From an uncultured Shimia sp. (GTDB lineage Bacteria > Pseudomonadota > Alphaproteobacteria > Rhodobacterales > Rhodobacteraceae): 64,000 nucleotides of DNA. The position numbers and the translations under genes are program-made. The notes below the pieces were generated by a model. That model ran no database searches, was not told where the DNA came from, and saw nothing but the letters and a program-made list of their open reading frames with translations. Of this stretch, positions 8,748 to 18,426 are shown one piece after another. Every line of letters starts with the position of its first letter. Position 1 is the stretch's first letter. The stretch covers positions 1-64,000 of the forward strand of contig NZ_CAJXIV010000007.1 in assembly GCF_913054185.1 (NCBI RefSeq), in the 5' to 3' direction.

Positions 8748-9598
8748 AGTTTGCAACGTATCGTGCCGATGGAAGCGTCTTTTATGGAGCCGTGACTGAT
8801 GCAGGCATGATTGCCCTGAGCAGTGACTTCCCGCAATGGCTGACGCTTTTGGATGCGGTTCAGAATGATGGCCTTGCTGCGCTTGAAGCCGCTGCCGCGG
8901 GCAAGGCAGTGACACATACGGACTTTGTGTATGAGATGGTGCTGCCCAACGCGCGTCGCATCCTTTGTGTTGGGGTCAACTTTCCGGATCGCAACGCCGA
9001 ATACAAAGACGGCTCGGAACAACCCAAATACATGTCTTTGTTCCCGCGGTTTGCTTCGGGATTTACCGGCCACAATCAGCCTTTGATCCGACCGCCGGAA
9101 AGCCCGCAATTGGATTATGAAGGTGAAGTTGCGATTGTGATCGGCAAAAAGGGCCGCCGGATTACGCAAGCCGATGCCTATGATCATATCGCCGCCTTGA
9201 CGCTGTGCAACGAAGGTACCATTCGCGATTGGGTGCGGCATGCGAAATTCAACGTCACGCAAGGCAAGAACTGGGACCGATCAGGTGCCATTGGCCCCTG
9301 GCTTGTGCCCTTTACCGATGCCGCTCAGTTGGATGACGCCCGTATCATCACGCGTGTGAATGGGGAGGTGCGTCAGGATGATGTCTTGGCACGTATGATG
9401 CACCCGATCCGGCGGGAGATCGAATATATATCGACCTTCATGACGCTTGAGCCTGGCGATATCATTGTCACGGGAACGCCAACGGGATCCGGCGCGCGGC
9501 TTGATCCGCCGCAGTTCCTGAAGCCTGGGGATGTGGTGGAGATTGAAGTGAACGGGATCGGCACCTTGCGAAACACCATTGAGGATGAAGCCCAATGA
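8744..9598 (+). CDS. hpaG: Fumarylacetoacetate hydrolase family protein (HpaG-like decarboxylase/isomerase), single domain
   Basis: FAH signature LDYEGEVAIVIGKKGR, GDIIVTGTPTGSGA; ATGA overlap with upstream decarboxylase. Confidence 0.8.
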   Translation: MKFATYRADGSVFYGAVTDAGMIALSSDFPQWLTLLDAVQNDGLAALEAAAAGKAVTHTDFVYEMVLPNARRILCVGVNFPDRNAEYKDGSEQPKYMSLFPRFASGFTGHNQPLIRPPESPQLDYEGEVAIVIGKKGRRITQADAYDHIAALTLCNEGTIRDWVRHAKFNVTQGKNWDRSGAIGPWLVPFTDAAQLDDARIITRVNGEVRQDDVLARMMHPIRREIEYISTFMTLEPGDIIVTGTPTGSGARLDPPQFLKPGDVVEIEVNGIGTLRNTIEDEAQ

Positions 9599-10395
9599 CG
9601 CCGGAATGTCACAAGGCCGCTGCTGCTGACTTGTTGCGGGCAGAGAAGGCAGGGCACCAAATTGATCTGCTAAGCAAACGCCATCCTGATATGGATATGG
9701 ATGACGCCTATGCGATCCAAAATGCGATTTCCCAAGCGAAACTGGCCGCTGGGCAGAAGGCGGTAGGTTGGAAGATCGGCTTGACGTCCAAAGCCATGCA
9801 ATATGCGCTCAACATCGACATTCCGGATAGCGGCATCCTGTTTGATGATATGGTGTTTGCTCACGGCGCGACAGTGCCAAAGGGCAGGTTCATTCAACCG
9901 CGTATTGAAGCTGAAATCGCCTTTGTGATGAAAACAGGCATCGGTGGCGCGGATGTCACACGCGAAGAAGTGCTTGCTGCGACCGATTATGTGGCACCCT
10001 CTATTGAGATCCTCGACACGCGCATCTTGCGGGTTGACCCTGAAACGGGCCAAACGCGCTCAGTACTTGATACAATCAGCGACAACGCTGCCAATGCCGG
10101 TGTTGTGTTGGGGCCTCAGCAGTATGCGGTTGAGGCTTTCGATCTACGTTGGGTTGGGGCGATCACCTCCCGCAATGGTGAGGTTGAGGAAACAGGCCTT
10201 GGCGCAGGTGTGCTGAACGACCCAGTGGAGAGCGTTGTTTGGCTTGCGCGTCGGATGGCGCAATATGGCCAGATCATCAAGCCTGGCCAAATCATCCTCT
10301 CCGGCAGCTTTATTCGACCGGTCGAATGCCCCTCGGGCACGGAAATCCACGCTGACTTCGGCGCTTTCGGCGCGGTCGACATCGCCTTTGACTAA
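9595..10395 (+). CDS. hpaH: 2-oxo-hept-4-ene-1,7-dioate hydratase
   Basis: [24 protein letters not shown] hydratase/decarboxylase motifs; in hpa operon, 4-bp overlap. Confidence 0.88.
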   Translation: MTPECHKAAAADLLRAEKAGHQIDLLSKRHPDMDMDDAYAIQNAISQAKLAAGQKAVGWKIGLTSKAMQYALNIDIPDSGILFDDMVFAHGATVPKGRFIQPRIEAEIAFVMKTGIGGADVTREEVLAATDYVAPSIEILDTRILRVDPETGQTRSVLDTISDNAANAGVVLGPQQYAVEAFDLRWVGAITSRNGEVEETGLGAGVLNDPVESVVWLARRMAQYGQIIKPGQIILSGSFIRPVECPSGTEIHADFGAFGAVDIAFD

Positions 10396-10405
10396 AGGAA
10401 ATCCC

Positions 10406-11188
10406 ATGCCTGCACCGCACAACCCATTCAAATCCGCGATTGCTAAAGGCGAGTTGCAACTGGGCTGCTGGCTTGGGCTTGCCGATCCTTACATTGCGGA
10501 AATCAGCGCCGGAGCGGGTTTTGACTGGCTGTTGATTGACGGCGAGCATGCGCCAAATGACCTGCGCTCAATCACAGCGCAGCTTCAGGTTATCGCCGGA
10601 CGAGACAGTCATGCTGTTGTGCGCCCCCCGATTGGTGAAACTTGGATCATCAAGCAGCTTTTGGACGCAGGCGCTCAAACCTTACTGATCCCCATGGTAG
10701 AAAGCGGTGCGCAAGCGCAGGAACTGGTGGAAGCAGTTACCTATCCGCCCCATGGCGTGCGCGGCGTTGGCTCGGCCTTGGCACGGGCATCTGACTTTGC
10801 GGCGATCGGTGACTACTTAACGACGGCTCGCGAGGAGATTTGTTTGTTGGCGCAGGTGGAGAACCGCAAAGGCATGGCTGCGTTGGACGAAATCCTCGTT
10901 GTTGACGGCATCGACGGTGTGTTTGTAGGACCATCGGATCTCGCCGCGGACATGGGGTTTATCGGGAAACCTGGGCACGCAGAGGTCAAAGATGCGGTGT
11001 TGGACGCGACCCGTCGCATTGTCGCTGCGGGGAAGGCCGCTGGGATTTTGACGTTGGACGCATCGCTGCAAACTGAGTGTCGAAATCTGGGAGCGACTTT
11101 TATCGCGACGGAAATCGACGTTACTCTTTTCGCGCGTCACATGAGGAAGTCCAGTAAGTCTTCTCGGCAGAGATTGTGCGAGGGTTGA
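10406..11188 (+). CDS. hpaI: 4-hydroxy-2-oxoheptanedioate aldolase
   Basis: HpcH/HpaI family: QLGCWLGLADPYIAEISAGAGFDWLLIDGEHAPND; VDGVFVGPSDLAADMG. Confidence 0.9.
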   Translation: MPAPHNPFKSAIAKGELQLGCWLGLADPYIAEISAGAGFDWLLIDGEHAPNDLRSITAQLQVIAGRDSHAVVRPPIGETWIIKQLLDAGAQTLLIPMVESGAQAQELVEAVTYPPHGVRGVGSALARASDFAAIGDYLTTAREEICLLAQVENRKGMAALDEILVVDGIDGVFVGPSDLAADMGFIGKPGHAEVKDAVLDATRRIVAAGKAAGILTLDASLQTECRNLGATFIATEIDVTLFARHMRKSSKSSRQRLCEG

Positions 11189-11355
11189 TCTACCTCGCGC
11201 GCGCCGAGCGGTACGCTGGGATACGCCGAAACTCCGCAGAAAACGACGTCTCCAAAGCTCGTGGCGGGATTGCCCCGAAGGGTGGCCACATCGCCCCTGA
11301 CATCACCTCTTTGTTTCCGGCACTCTGGCCTCGGAAATCAACTGAGGAACTCAAC

Positions 11356-11745
11356 ATGCCGCAATTACTGCGCTTCGGCTTTCTGGTCTGCATCGCCTAC
11401 TTCATCGCCATGTCTATCGCCCATTTCTTTGGCATTAAGGTTCCGCTTCTTTTTGTGTATTTTGACACGCCTTTTTATGCGTATCAGGACAAGATTATTT
11501 CTTTCGCCGTGCTCAGCTATGTCGGCCTGTTCTACGCCGCGTCCCGGGACATCAAAACAGTGCCAGTGGCGCTTGCCGTGCTGGCAGTTACCGTGCTGGG
11601 GCTTGCCTCCGTAAACCTGTCTGAAGGCTTGGCGTCGGTGATGCAGGACGGGCAATCGACATGGCCATATTGGGCTCAGACCGCCCTGTTTGCAGGCATT
11701 TGGGCGGTGTTGATGGTGTTGTATCTGCGCAGACCAAAGGTTTGA
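11356..11745 (+). CDS. Small hypothetical membrane protein (4 predicted TM segments)
   Basis: 129 aa from MPQLLRFGFLVCIAYF; hydrophobic segments; downstream of hpaI. Confidence 0.55.
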   Translation: MPQLLRFGFLVCIAYFIAMSIAHFFGIKVPLLFVYFDTPFYAYQDKIISFAVLSYVGLFYAASRDIKTVPVALAVLAVTVLGLASVNLSEGLASVMQDGQSTWPYWAQTALFAGIWAVLMVLYLRRPKV

Positions 11746-11748
11746 GGC

Positions 11749-12660
11749 CTAAGTGCTGGGCCCAAACCGGCGCCGATATGCTGACGGACTCAACCCGACG
11801 ATCCGCCGGAACACCCGCCGGAAAGCCGTCGCGTCCGCATACCCAACATCCCAGCTGATCCGTTCGAAGCTGTCTCGTGTCAGCTCCAGCCGCGACCGGG
11901 CTAACTCGACCCGTAAACTCTGAATGTAGGTCACCGGCGTTAAACCTGTGGCCTGTTTGAACCGTCGCAGAAAGCTGCGTTCGGACATGCCCGCGCTTTG
12001 CGCCAGTGACGCAATCGAATGTGTTCCGCCAGAGGTGTTTTGAAGCAAGGCCTGCACCCCGGCGATCTGCGTGTCGGAGTGTTTCGTATCGGGGATAAAC
12101 GATGCGTAGTAGCTTTGCGCACGGTCAGGTGGGTCCAGAACAAACATCCGCGCAACGTCCATCATCAGCATGCGACTGCCGAACCGTTGAACCATATGCA
12201 GCGCAAGATCTGTCCAAGCCATGACGCCACCTGCGGTTACAATATCGCCTATGTCGACCAGCAACGGGTCTGTGTCGATCACCGACTTGGGGTATTTTTG
12301 CCGAAACGTGTTGGCATGACGCCAATGGGTTGTGACCCGGCGGTCATCAAGCAGACCAGCTTCTGCCAACAAAAAAGCGCCGGAACAGACAGATGCCATG
12401 ACTGATCCTGCTTTGTGCTGAGAGATCAACTGGGCCCGCCACGCGGAGGGCAGTTCCGGTGGGTCAAGAGACAGCGCAGGCGGTAGGACCACAACGCTGG
12501 GGTAAGCTTGAGGTGTTTGGCAGATGTCGGCCTGAAACAAGAGGCGATCTGAGGATTGAGCAAGACTGTTGGCACACTCCAGCAGATCTTTGAAACCCCA
12601 TAAGGCGGACTTCTGCGAGCCTGGGTAGTCGAGCAACTGGAACGTGACGGTTTCTCTCAT
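11749..12660 (-). CDS. GlxA family transcriptional regulator (DJ-1/PfpI plus AraC HTH)
   Basis: ASVCSGAFLLAEAGLLDDRRVTTHW and C-terminal AraC HTH (FRRVFRRIVGLSPSAYRRRF); start uncertain (ORF open to 12747). Confidence 0.85.
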   Translation of the reverse strand: MRETVTFQLLDYPGSQKSALWGFKDLLECANSLAQSSDRLLFQADICQTPQAYPSVVVLPPALSLDPPELPSAWRAQLISQHKAGSVMASVCSGAFLLAEAGLLDDRRVTTHWRHANTFRQKYPKSVIDTDPLLVDIGDIVTAGGVMAWTDLALHMVQRFGSRMLMMDVARMFVLDPPDRAQSYYASFIPDTKHSDTQIAGVQALLQNTSGGTHSIASLAQSAGMSERSFLRRFKQATGLTPVTYIQSLRVELARSRLELTRDSFERISWDVGYADATAFRRVFRRIVGLSPSAYRRRFGPST

Positions 12661-12806
12661 GGCCGGTGCGTAGCAGTTAATAACCGGCTGCGGCAGAGGG
12701 AAATGTTTGGTGCCGTGCTTGCGGAAACCCTCCGCGCGTTGGCACATTGTTTGGAGGGCAACATCAAAAGCCGTTCACCTAGTCAAATGATGTAATTGCC
12801 ATGACA

Positions 12807-13793
12807 TCACCTGTTTCCGAACCGGCGCCGATATTCGGCGGGAGTGATGCTGGTATTTTTCTTAAACAACCGCCTGAAAAAGCTGATGTTCTCGTATCCG
12901 GATTTGATCGAGATTTCCTCAAACGGGTGAGACGTGTTGATCAGATCGGCTTTGGCGGCCTCTATTCTGACAAGTTGAAGATACCCGATGAACGTCTCTC
13001 CTGTGGCGGCTTTGAAACGCCGATTGAATTGGCGCACACTCAAGCCTGAATGGTCGGCGATAGCTTCCACATCCACGTCGTTCTGAAAGTGCCTGTCGAT
13101 GTGCTCCTGCGCGTCAAGGATCAGCTTGTCACTATGGTTTTTCTCTGGTGTAAAAACCGCGAAGGGCGACTGGGTGATGCAGTCCAGATCCACCAAGGTG
13201 CAGCGCGCACTTTGCAAAGCAACCTCGCGACCAACGTATTTCTCGATCAGATACAGCGAGAGGTTGAGCTCCGCTGAAATGCCCCCGCCGCAAAACAAGT
13301 GTTCCTCATCGGTCACCAACAAATCCGTACGCAGATCAACTTCAGGAAATTGTTTCTTGAATTGGTTTGCCATGCTCCAGTGGGTTGTTGCTGTTTTTCC
13401 GTTGAGCAGCCCGGTGGACGCGAGGGTAAAGGCCCCGGCGCAGACACTGGCAAGATCCGCGCCGTTTTTATGCGTGTCTATCAGCCAGTCCACGCGGTCC
13501 TGATGATCGCGTGCGTTGGGATCAAAGAAAAAACCCTGCGAAGGCACAATGACCAAATCGGGCACATCAACGTCATGCATGGCGCGGCTTGGGACAACAG
13601 GAAACTGATTGATTGCGGTTACGGGTTTTCCGTCAGCGGTGACAATCTCAACTTCAAACAGGGGAGTTGGGCGCTCCCCCATTGCGACGTTCCACAACAC
13701 ACCGGCCTGCAGGAACATGTCCATCGGCGAGGCGATGGATGACAGCACACAATTCTCCGCAGCGAGTATGACAACTCTTTTTGCATTTGACAT
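12807..13793 (-). CDS. GlxA family transcriptional regulator (DJ-1/PfpI plus AraC HTH)
   Basis: MSNAKRVVILAAENCVLSSIASPMDMF...; ASVCAGAFTLASTGLLNGKTATTHW; FFRRLFKKNTSITPAEYRRRFG. Confidence 0.87.
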   Translation of the reverse strand: MSNAKRVVILAAENCVLSSIASPMDMFLQAGVLWNVAMGERPTPLFEVEIVTADGKPVTAINQFPVVPSRAMHDVDVPDLVIVPSQGFFFDPNARDHQDRVDWLIDTHKNGADLASVCAGAFTLASTGLLNGKTATTHWSMANQFKKQFPEVDLRTDLLVTDEEHLFCGGGISAELNLSLYLIEKYVGREVALQSARCTLVDLDCITQSPFAVFTPEKNHSDKLILDAQEHIDRHFQNDVDVEAIADHSGLSVRQFNRRFKAATGETFIGYLQLVRIEAAKADLINTSHPFEEISIKSGYENISFFRRLFKKNTSITPAEYRRRFGNR

Positions 13794-14101
13794 GTCTGAA
13801 TCGGACCCTTTTCGCCCAAAATGGCGCTTATGTAGGGGGCTGTCACCCCCTAACTTGGAGTGCAAGACTTCGAGATCAGCACGGTTCCCAAGGCAAAGGT
13901 TAGAGGACATAGATGAAAATCACCCATCTCAGCATGGACAACCGATTGCGCAATTTCTGTCATTTGTTTGCTTGCAATCCGACCCGCGCCGCGCGTGTGC
14001 CCGACCCTCTACATGCGGAGACCTGCCTGTCAGAGGCAGCTCGGTAAAACCGCACATTCGCTTCCCCCCAATAATGGCCCCATTTGAAAAGGATCTCAAA
14101 A

Positions 14102-14755
14102 ATGAAAGTTCACGGTCTGATCATGTCACCCAACGTGCGCAAGGTGATTGTTGCGTTAAATGCCAAAGGCATCGCGTTTACAAACGTACCGGTGGCACCC
14201 GGCACGGATACCCCGGAGTTTTTGGAGATCAGCCCACGCGGCCTGATCCCCGCGTTTGAGGACGGCGACTTCGCCGTCTCGGACTCCGCCGTTATCATGG
14301 AATACCTTGAGGAGAAATTTCCAAAGTCCAAATTGATGCCTGCCAACCCACGAGACCGGGCGCGGAGTCGGTGGTTCACAGAATACGGCGGCTCCGTCGT
14401 GTTTCCACCTTGCGGAACAATTTTTATGCAATTGATGGCCAACCCGTACTATTACAAACGTCCAACCGATCATGCGGCCGTTGATGAGGCCATTTCGAAG
14501 ACAATGCCCCCCATTCTGGACTACCTTGAACGTCAGGTTCCTGAGGCTGGCTTCTTGTTTGGCGAGTTGGGCATTGCAGATATCAGCCTTCTGTCCCCAT
14601 TCATCAACGCAGAATATGGCGGCTATGAAATCGACGCAGCCAAATGGCCAAAACTGGCGGCGTATTACCGTCGGGGGAAGGCGCACCCAGCGTTTGCTGC
14701 GCCTTTGGTGGAAGAAGATAAGATGCGGCAAGCTGTCTTGGCCCAAGCTGTCTAA
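14102..14755 (+). CDS. Glutathione S-transferase family protein
   Basis: Thioredoxin-fold N-term MSPNVRKVIVALNAKGI..., ISPRGLIPAFEDGDFAVSDSAVIMEYLEEKFP. Confidence 0.88.
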   Translation: MKVHGLIMSPNVRKVIVALNAKGIAFTNVPVAPGTDTPEFLEISPRGLIPAFEDGDFAVSDSAVIMEYLEEKFPKSKLMPANPRDRARSRWFTEYGGSVVFPPCGTIFMQLMANPYYYKRPTDHAAVDEAISKTMPPILDYLERQVPEAGFLFGELGIADISLLSPFINAEYGGYEIDAAKWPKLAAYYRRGKAHPAFAAPLVEEDKMRQAVLAQAV

Positions 14756-14901
14756 AGTTGGATTCGCGCCGAATCTGCGCCGTCCCTCAAGGTATGCTGT
14801 CACAATCCATTTGGGTTGTGGCCAGCGCACCGGCCCAAGAGTAACCCTCTTTGCAGAATGAGCCGCTTCAAAAAATCAGAAACTCGGACGCATCCATCGC
14901 T

Positions 14902-15492
14902 TCAATGCAGCGTGAACAAGGTCTCTTGACCCGCCACAACGTCGTATACAGCCCCCTGGGGGCGATCCAAAGCCTCTATGTCTTTTTGTAGAAGGCCACG
15001 AATAAGACCGCGGATCATGCAAAGGGTCACGGAATGAGACACAAGGATGGTTGGGCGCTCCAATCCACTTAGAAATGTCTCACATCGGTCGCGCAGGATG
15101 TCATAGCCTTCACCGCCTGGTGCCGTCAGGAAGAGCCGCATCAACTCGCTGTCTTCAAAGGCGTCGTCGGACCCCACGATTTCCCGGTAGGTTTTGCCTT
15201 CCCAATCCCCCGCATTGATCTCTGCCACCAAAGGGTCAAGCCGGGGCAGTTTGCCAACCGAGCCAAGCGCAATCCGCGCGGTTTCTTGGGCGCGGCCAAG
15301 CGGGCTGCACACCGCATCAAAGCGCTCAATGCCGTTGATTTGTTTCAGGATCGTTCCCTGTTGGCGGGCCTGCGCCCGCCCCAGGTCCGTGAGGGGTGAG
15401 TTTTTGCGCCCCTGAAGCCGGCCCTGCCGGTTCCATTCCGTTTCGCCGTGACGCAACAGAAGCAGGCGGGGGCCGGTGTAGCTAAAGCTCAT
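14902..15492 (-). CDS. Histidine phosphatase (phosphoglycerate mutase-like) family protein
   Basis: LLLRHGETEWNRQGRLQGRKNSPLTDLGRAQA; 4-bp ATGA overlap with the upstream ABC ATPase gene. Confidence 0.88.
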   Translation of the reverse strand: MSFSYTGPRLLLLRHGETEWNRQGRLQGRKNSPLTDLGRAQARQQGTILKQINGIERFDAVCSPLGRAQETARIALGSVGKLPRLDPLVAEINAGDWEGKTYREIVGSDDAFEDSELMRLFLTAPGGEGYDILRDRCETFLSGLERPTILVSHSVTLCMIRGLIRGLLQKDIEALDRPQGAVYDVVAGQETLFTLH

Positions 15493-16550
15493 GAGGCAAC
15501 AATCACCGCTTCATTGGTGTTGACCTTCAGATGTACGTCGCTGCCAGTGTCGCGCCAGTCATGCCCAACATGGTGGAACTGATCGACAATCATCTCTGTA
15601 CCTGACGTACGCACAATGTAGCGAACCTGGCTGCCCATGAACTCTCGGTGCAAAATGGTGCCGGGCAGGGTGTCTGCCCCCGCCTGATCCACGATCTGCA
15701 TGTTCTGTGGGCGCAGAACAATGGAACCTGCACCCTCGTGACCGTCACTGAGAGGCAGCACATCGCCGGCGCTGGTGCGGAAACGTTTGGCACCTCCATT
15801 ACTTTCCACTTGTCCACCGAGGATATTGGCGGTGCCCAGAAACTCAGCCACAAACAGGTTTTCCGGCGTGTCATACAGCACCTGAGGTGTGCCGATCTGT
15901 TGGATCACCCCTTTGTCCAAAACCGCCATGCGATCTGCAGTGGTGTTCGCCTCTTCCTGATCGTGGGTCACAAAGATGGTGGTCAGGCCCAGCTTGCGCT
16001 GCAAAGCCAGCAATTCGCGGCGCATTTGCACCCGCAGGCTGGCGTCCAGGTTGGACAGTGGTTCGTCCAACAGCAGCACCTCAGGTTCCACAACCACAGT
16101 GCGGGCCAAAGCGATCCGCTGCTGTTGCCCACCAGACAGCTGGTTGGGCATGCGGTCCGCCAGATGGCTCAATCCCACAAGTTCCAGCGCGGCGTCTACC
16201 CGTGGCGCAATCTCCGATGCAGGCATTTTGCGTTCTCTGAGACCAAAGCCGACGTTGTCCCGCACCGACATATGTGGCCACAGCGCGTAAGACTGGAACA
16301 CCATACCCACATTGCGTTTCCACGGCGGCAGGCTGACCACATCTCGCCCACCAATGTGGATGCTGCCTTGCGGTGTTGGCCCAAACCCCGCGATGGAGCG
16401 CAAGAGCGTCGATTTACCTGAGCCAGAGGGCCCGAGGAAGGCGAAGAACTCGCCCGGTTGAATGTCGAGGTTCACCCCGGTCAACACCTCGGTTTCGCCA
16501 AAGGAGAGGTGCAGATCGTTGATTTCAATTCCGACCATTTGATTTGTCAT
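15489..16550 (-). CDS. ABC transporter ATP-binding protein (PotA/FbpC/AfuC-like, with TOBE-type C-terminus)
   Basis: Walker A GPSGSGKSTLLRSIAG, signature LSGGQQQRIALAR, Walker B LLLDEPLSNLD. Confidence 0.92.
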   Translation of the reverse strand: MTNQMVGIEINDLHLSFGETEVLTGVNLDIQPGEFFAFLGPSGSGKSTLLRSIAGFGPTPQGSIHIGGRDVVSLPPWKRNVGMVFQSYALWPHMSVRDNVGFGLRERKMPASEIAPRVDAALELVGLSHLADRMPNQLSGGQQQRIALARTVVVEPEVLLLDEPLSNLDASLRVQMRRELLALQRKLGLTTIFVTHDQEEANTTADRMAVLDKGVIQQIGTPQVLYDTPENLFVAEFLGTANILGGQVESNGGAKRFRTSAGDVLPLSDGHEGAGSIVLRPQNMQIVDQAGADTLPGTILHREFMGSQVRYIVRTSGTEMIVDQFHHVGHDWRDTGSDVHLKVNTNEAVIVAS

Positions 16551-16570
16551 AGTTCTATACTCCCGCACGC

Positions 16571-18322
16571 TTAGTGCGACTGATCCGTGGATTTGAATTT
16601 TTTGTCGCGCTCAATCATCAGCTGCGACAGGAAGGTGCCGAGGCCGACGATGATGACAGCAACCACACCAAGGGCTGCGCCAGCACCACGTCCAGACGGC
16701 GTTTGCATGAAGAGGTAGATGCCATAGGCCAGCGGCGCGTCACTTTCTGAGCTCACCAGCATGATGGTGGCTGAGAGTTCCACAGCCGCAGTGGCAAAGG
16801 AGGTCACAAACCCCGCCAGAATGCCGCCTGACATCAGCGGGATCACAATTCGGCGAATGGTGGACCCTTTGGTTGCGCCAAGGCTTTCCGCAGCTTCTTC
16901 CAGCGCCTGTGACACCTGTTGCAAGGCGGCGGTACAGGCCCGCAGTGCGTAAGGCAGGCGGCGGATCATCAAGGCCAGTGCAATGATCACCCACCAGCTG
17001 GCCATCGGTTTGTCGGTGAACGGGATGTCGATGGAGTGGAACACGCGCAGGTAACCAATACCCAGAACCACACCCGGCACAGCCAAAGCGGCGGTCGCGA
17101 GGTAGTCCAGAGACTTACGGCCCCAGATGCCGGTCCGGATCACGATATAAGCAATGGCTGTGCCAATGATCACGTCGAGGACGGCCGCGATGCCGGCATA
17201 GATCACCGTGTTGGTGATGAACTGCTTCGAGTTCTCCCACATCACGACGTAGTTCTGCAGCGTGAATCCGTCTGGCAGCGGTGCAAAACTCCAGATGGTG
17301 GCAAAGCTGAGCAGGGTCAGACCGATGTGTGGGCTGAGCACCAAAATGAGGATAAACGCCACAACCGCATAGGCGGCAATCTTCTCCCCGGTGCGCAGGT
17401 CACGTCGAGACAGACCGCCGCCACCTTTTTGCACCGTGGAATAGTCTTTGCCGCGCATCACAAGGAAGGACGCCCAGAGCGAGAAGATCGAGAAGGCCAC
17501 AAGGATAAAGCTGATCACATAGCCCATAGGGTCGCTGATCCCAATCGAGCTGATCCGCAGGAAAGCCTGTGGCGCAAGCATGTTGTTCACGTTGAGCAGC
17601 AGCGGTGTTCCGAGATCGTCAAACACTTTGATGAACACCAGCGCGGCACCCGCCACATAACCCGGCATGGCCAGCGGGAACACAATCCGGCGGAACAGGC
17701 GCATGCCTTGGGAGCCAAGGTTTTGTGCGGCTTCTTCCATAGAGCGGTCGATGTTGCGCAGGCTGGTCGACAGGTTGATCAGGATAAACGGGAAGTAGTG
17801 GATCGACTGAACAAGGATCACCCCGTTGAGCCCTTCCATGAAGGGGATGTTGACGCCAAACTTCTCTTCTATGAGCAGGTTGAGCGTACCGTTGCGGCCA
17901 AAAATCAACTGCATCGCCACGGCGCCCACAAAGGGCGGCATGATCAATGGGATGAAACCCAAACTTTGGATCACCACGGATCCGGCAAAGTTGAAGCGGG
18001 TGGTGATATAGGCCAGCGGCAGCGCAATGACAGTGGCAAACACCACAGACATGGCGGAGACGTAAAACGAGTTCCAGAAGCTTTCGCGGAACAGCGAGGT
18101 GCGGAAGAAATCCACAAAGTTTTGCAGCGTCAGTGCGCCGGTGTTGGGATCGAGAAAGGCGACGTAGATCACCTGAAAGACGGGGATGATCAGCAGACCG
18201 ATCAAAAGGATGGCAATGATCAGCGCGGCGGCATGAAGGCCGGTGACGCGCGGAAAGATCGACGCCGGGAGACGGTCAAGCAGAGACGGACCGCCGGTGT
18301 TGTGCGGCGAGGCATTCGACAT
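16571..18322 (-). CDS. ABC transporter permease, two fused permease domains (FbpB/AfuB-like)
   Basis: 583 aa; two EAA-like loops (MEEAAQNLGSQGMRLFRRIVFPLAMPG and LEEAAESLGATKGSTIRRIVIPLMSGG). Confidence 0.9.
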   Translation of the reverse strand: MSNASPHNTGGPSLLDRLPASIFPRVTGLHAAALIIAILLIGLLIIPVFQVIYVAFLDPNTGALTLQNFVDFFRTSLFRESFWNSFYVSAMSVVFATVIALPLAYITTRFNFAGSVVIQSLGFIPLIMPPFVGAVAMQLIFGRNGTLNLLIEEKFGVNIPFMEGLNGVILVQSIHYFPFILINLSTSLRNIDRSMEEAAQNLGSQGMRLFRRIVFPLAMPGYVAGAALVFIKVFDDLGTPLLLNVNNMLAPQAFLRISSIGISDPMGYVISFILVAFSIFSLWASFLVMRGKDYSTVQKGGGGLSRRDLRTGEKIAAYAVVAFILILVLSPHIGLTLLSFATIWSFAPLPDGFTLQNYVVMWENSKQFITNTVIYAGIAAVLDVIIGTAIAYIVIRTGIWGRKSLDYLATAALAVPGVVLGIGYLRVFHSIDIPFTDKPMASWWVIIALALMIRRLPYALRACTAALQQVSQALEEAAESLGATKGSTIRRIVIPLMSGGILAGFVTSFATAAVELSATIMLVSSESDAPLAYGIYLFMQTPSGRGAGAALGVVAVIIVGLGTFLSQLMIERDKKFKSTDQSH

Positions 18323-18426
18323 GGGAAAGTACCCGAGAATTTAGAGGAAGGGTGGCTTTGGTGCCGGGGAGTGACCTGCACCAAAGCGGGGGGGCGAGGC
18401 GGCACAAGCCGCCTCGGGAGGTGCCG

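Noticed and set aside
7770-8915. 381-aa minus ORF opposite the decarboxylase
   Set aside because: Antisense shadow of a clear PLP enzyme.
13832-13851. TAGGGGG-6-CCCCCTA hairpin upstream of the second GlxA regulator
   Set aside because: Short homopolymer-rich stem that may be chance; no supporting partner site.
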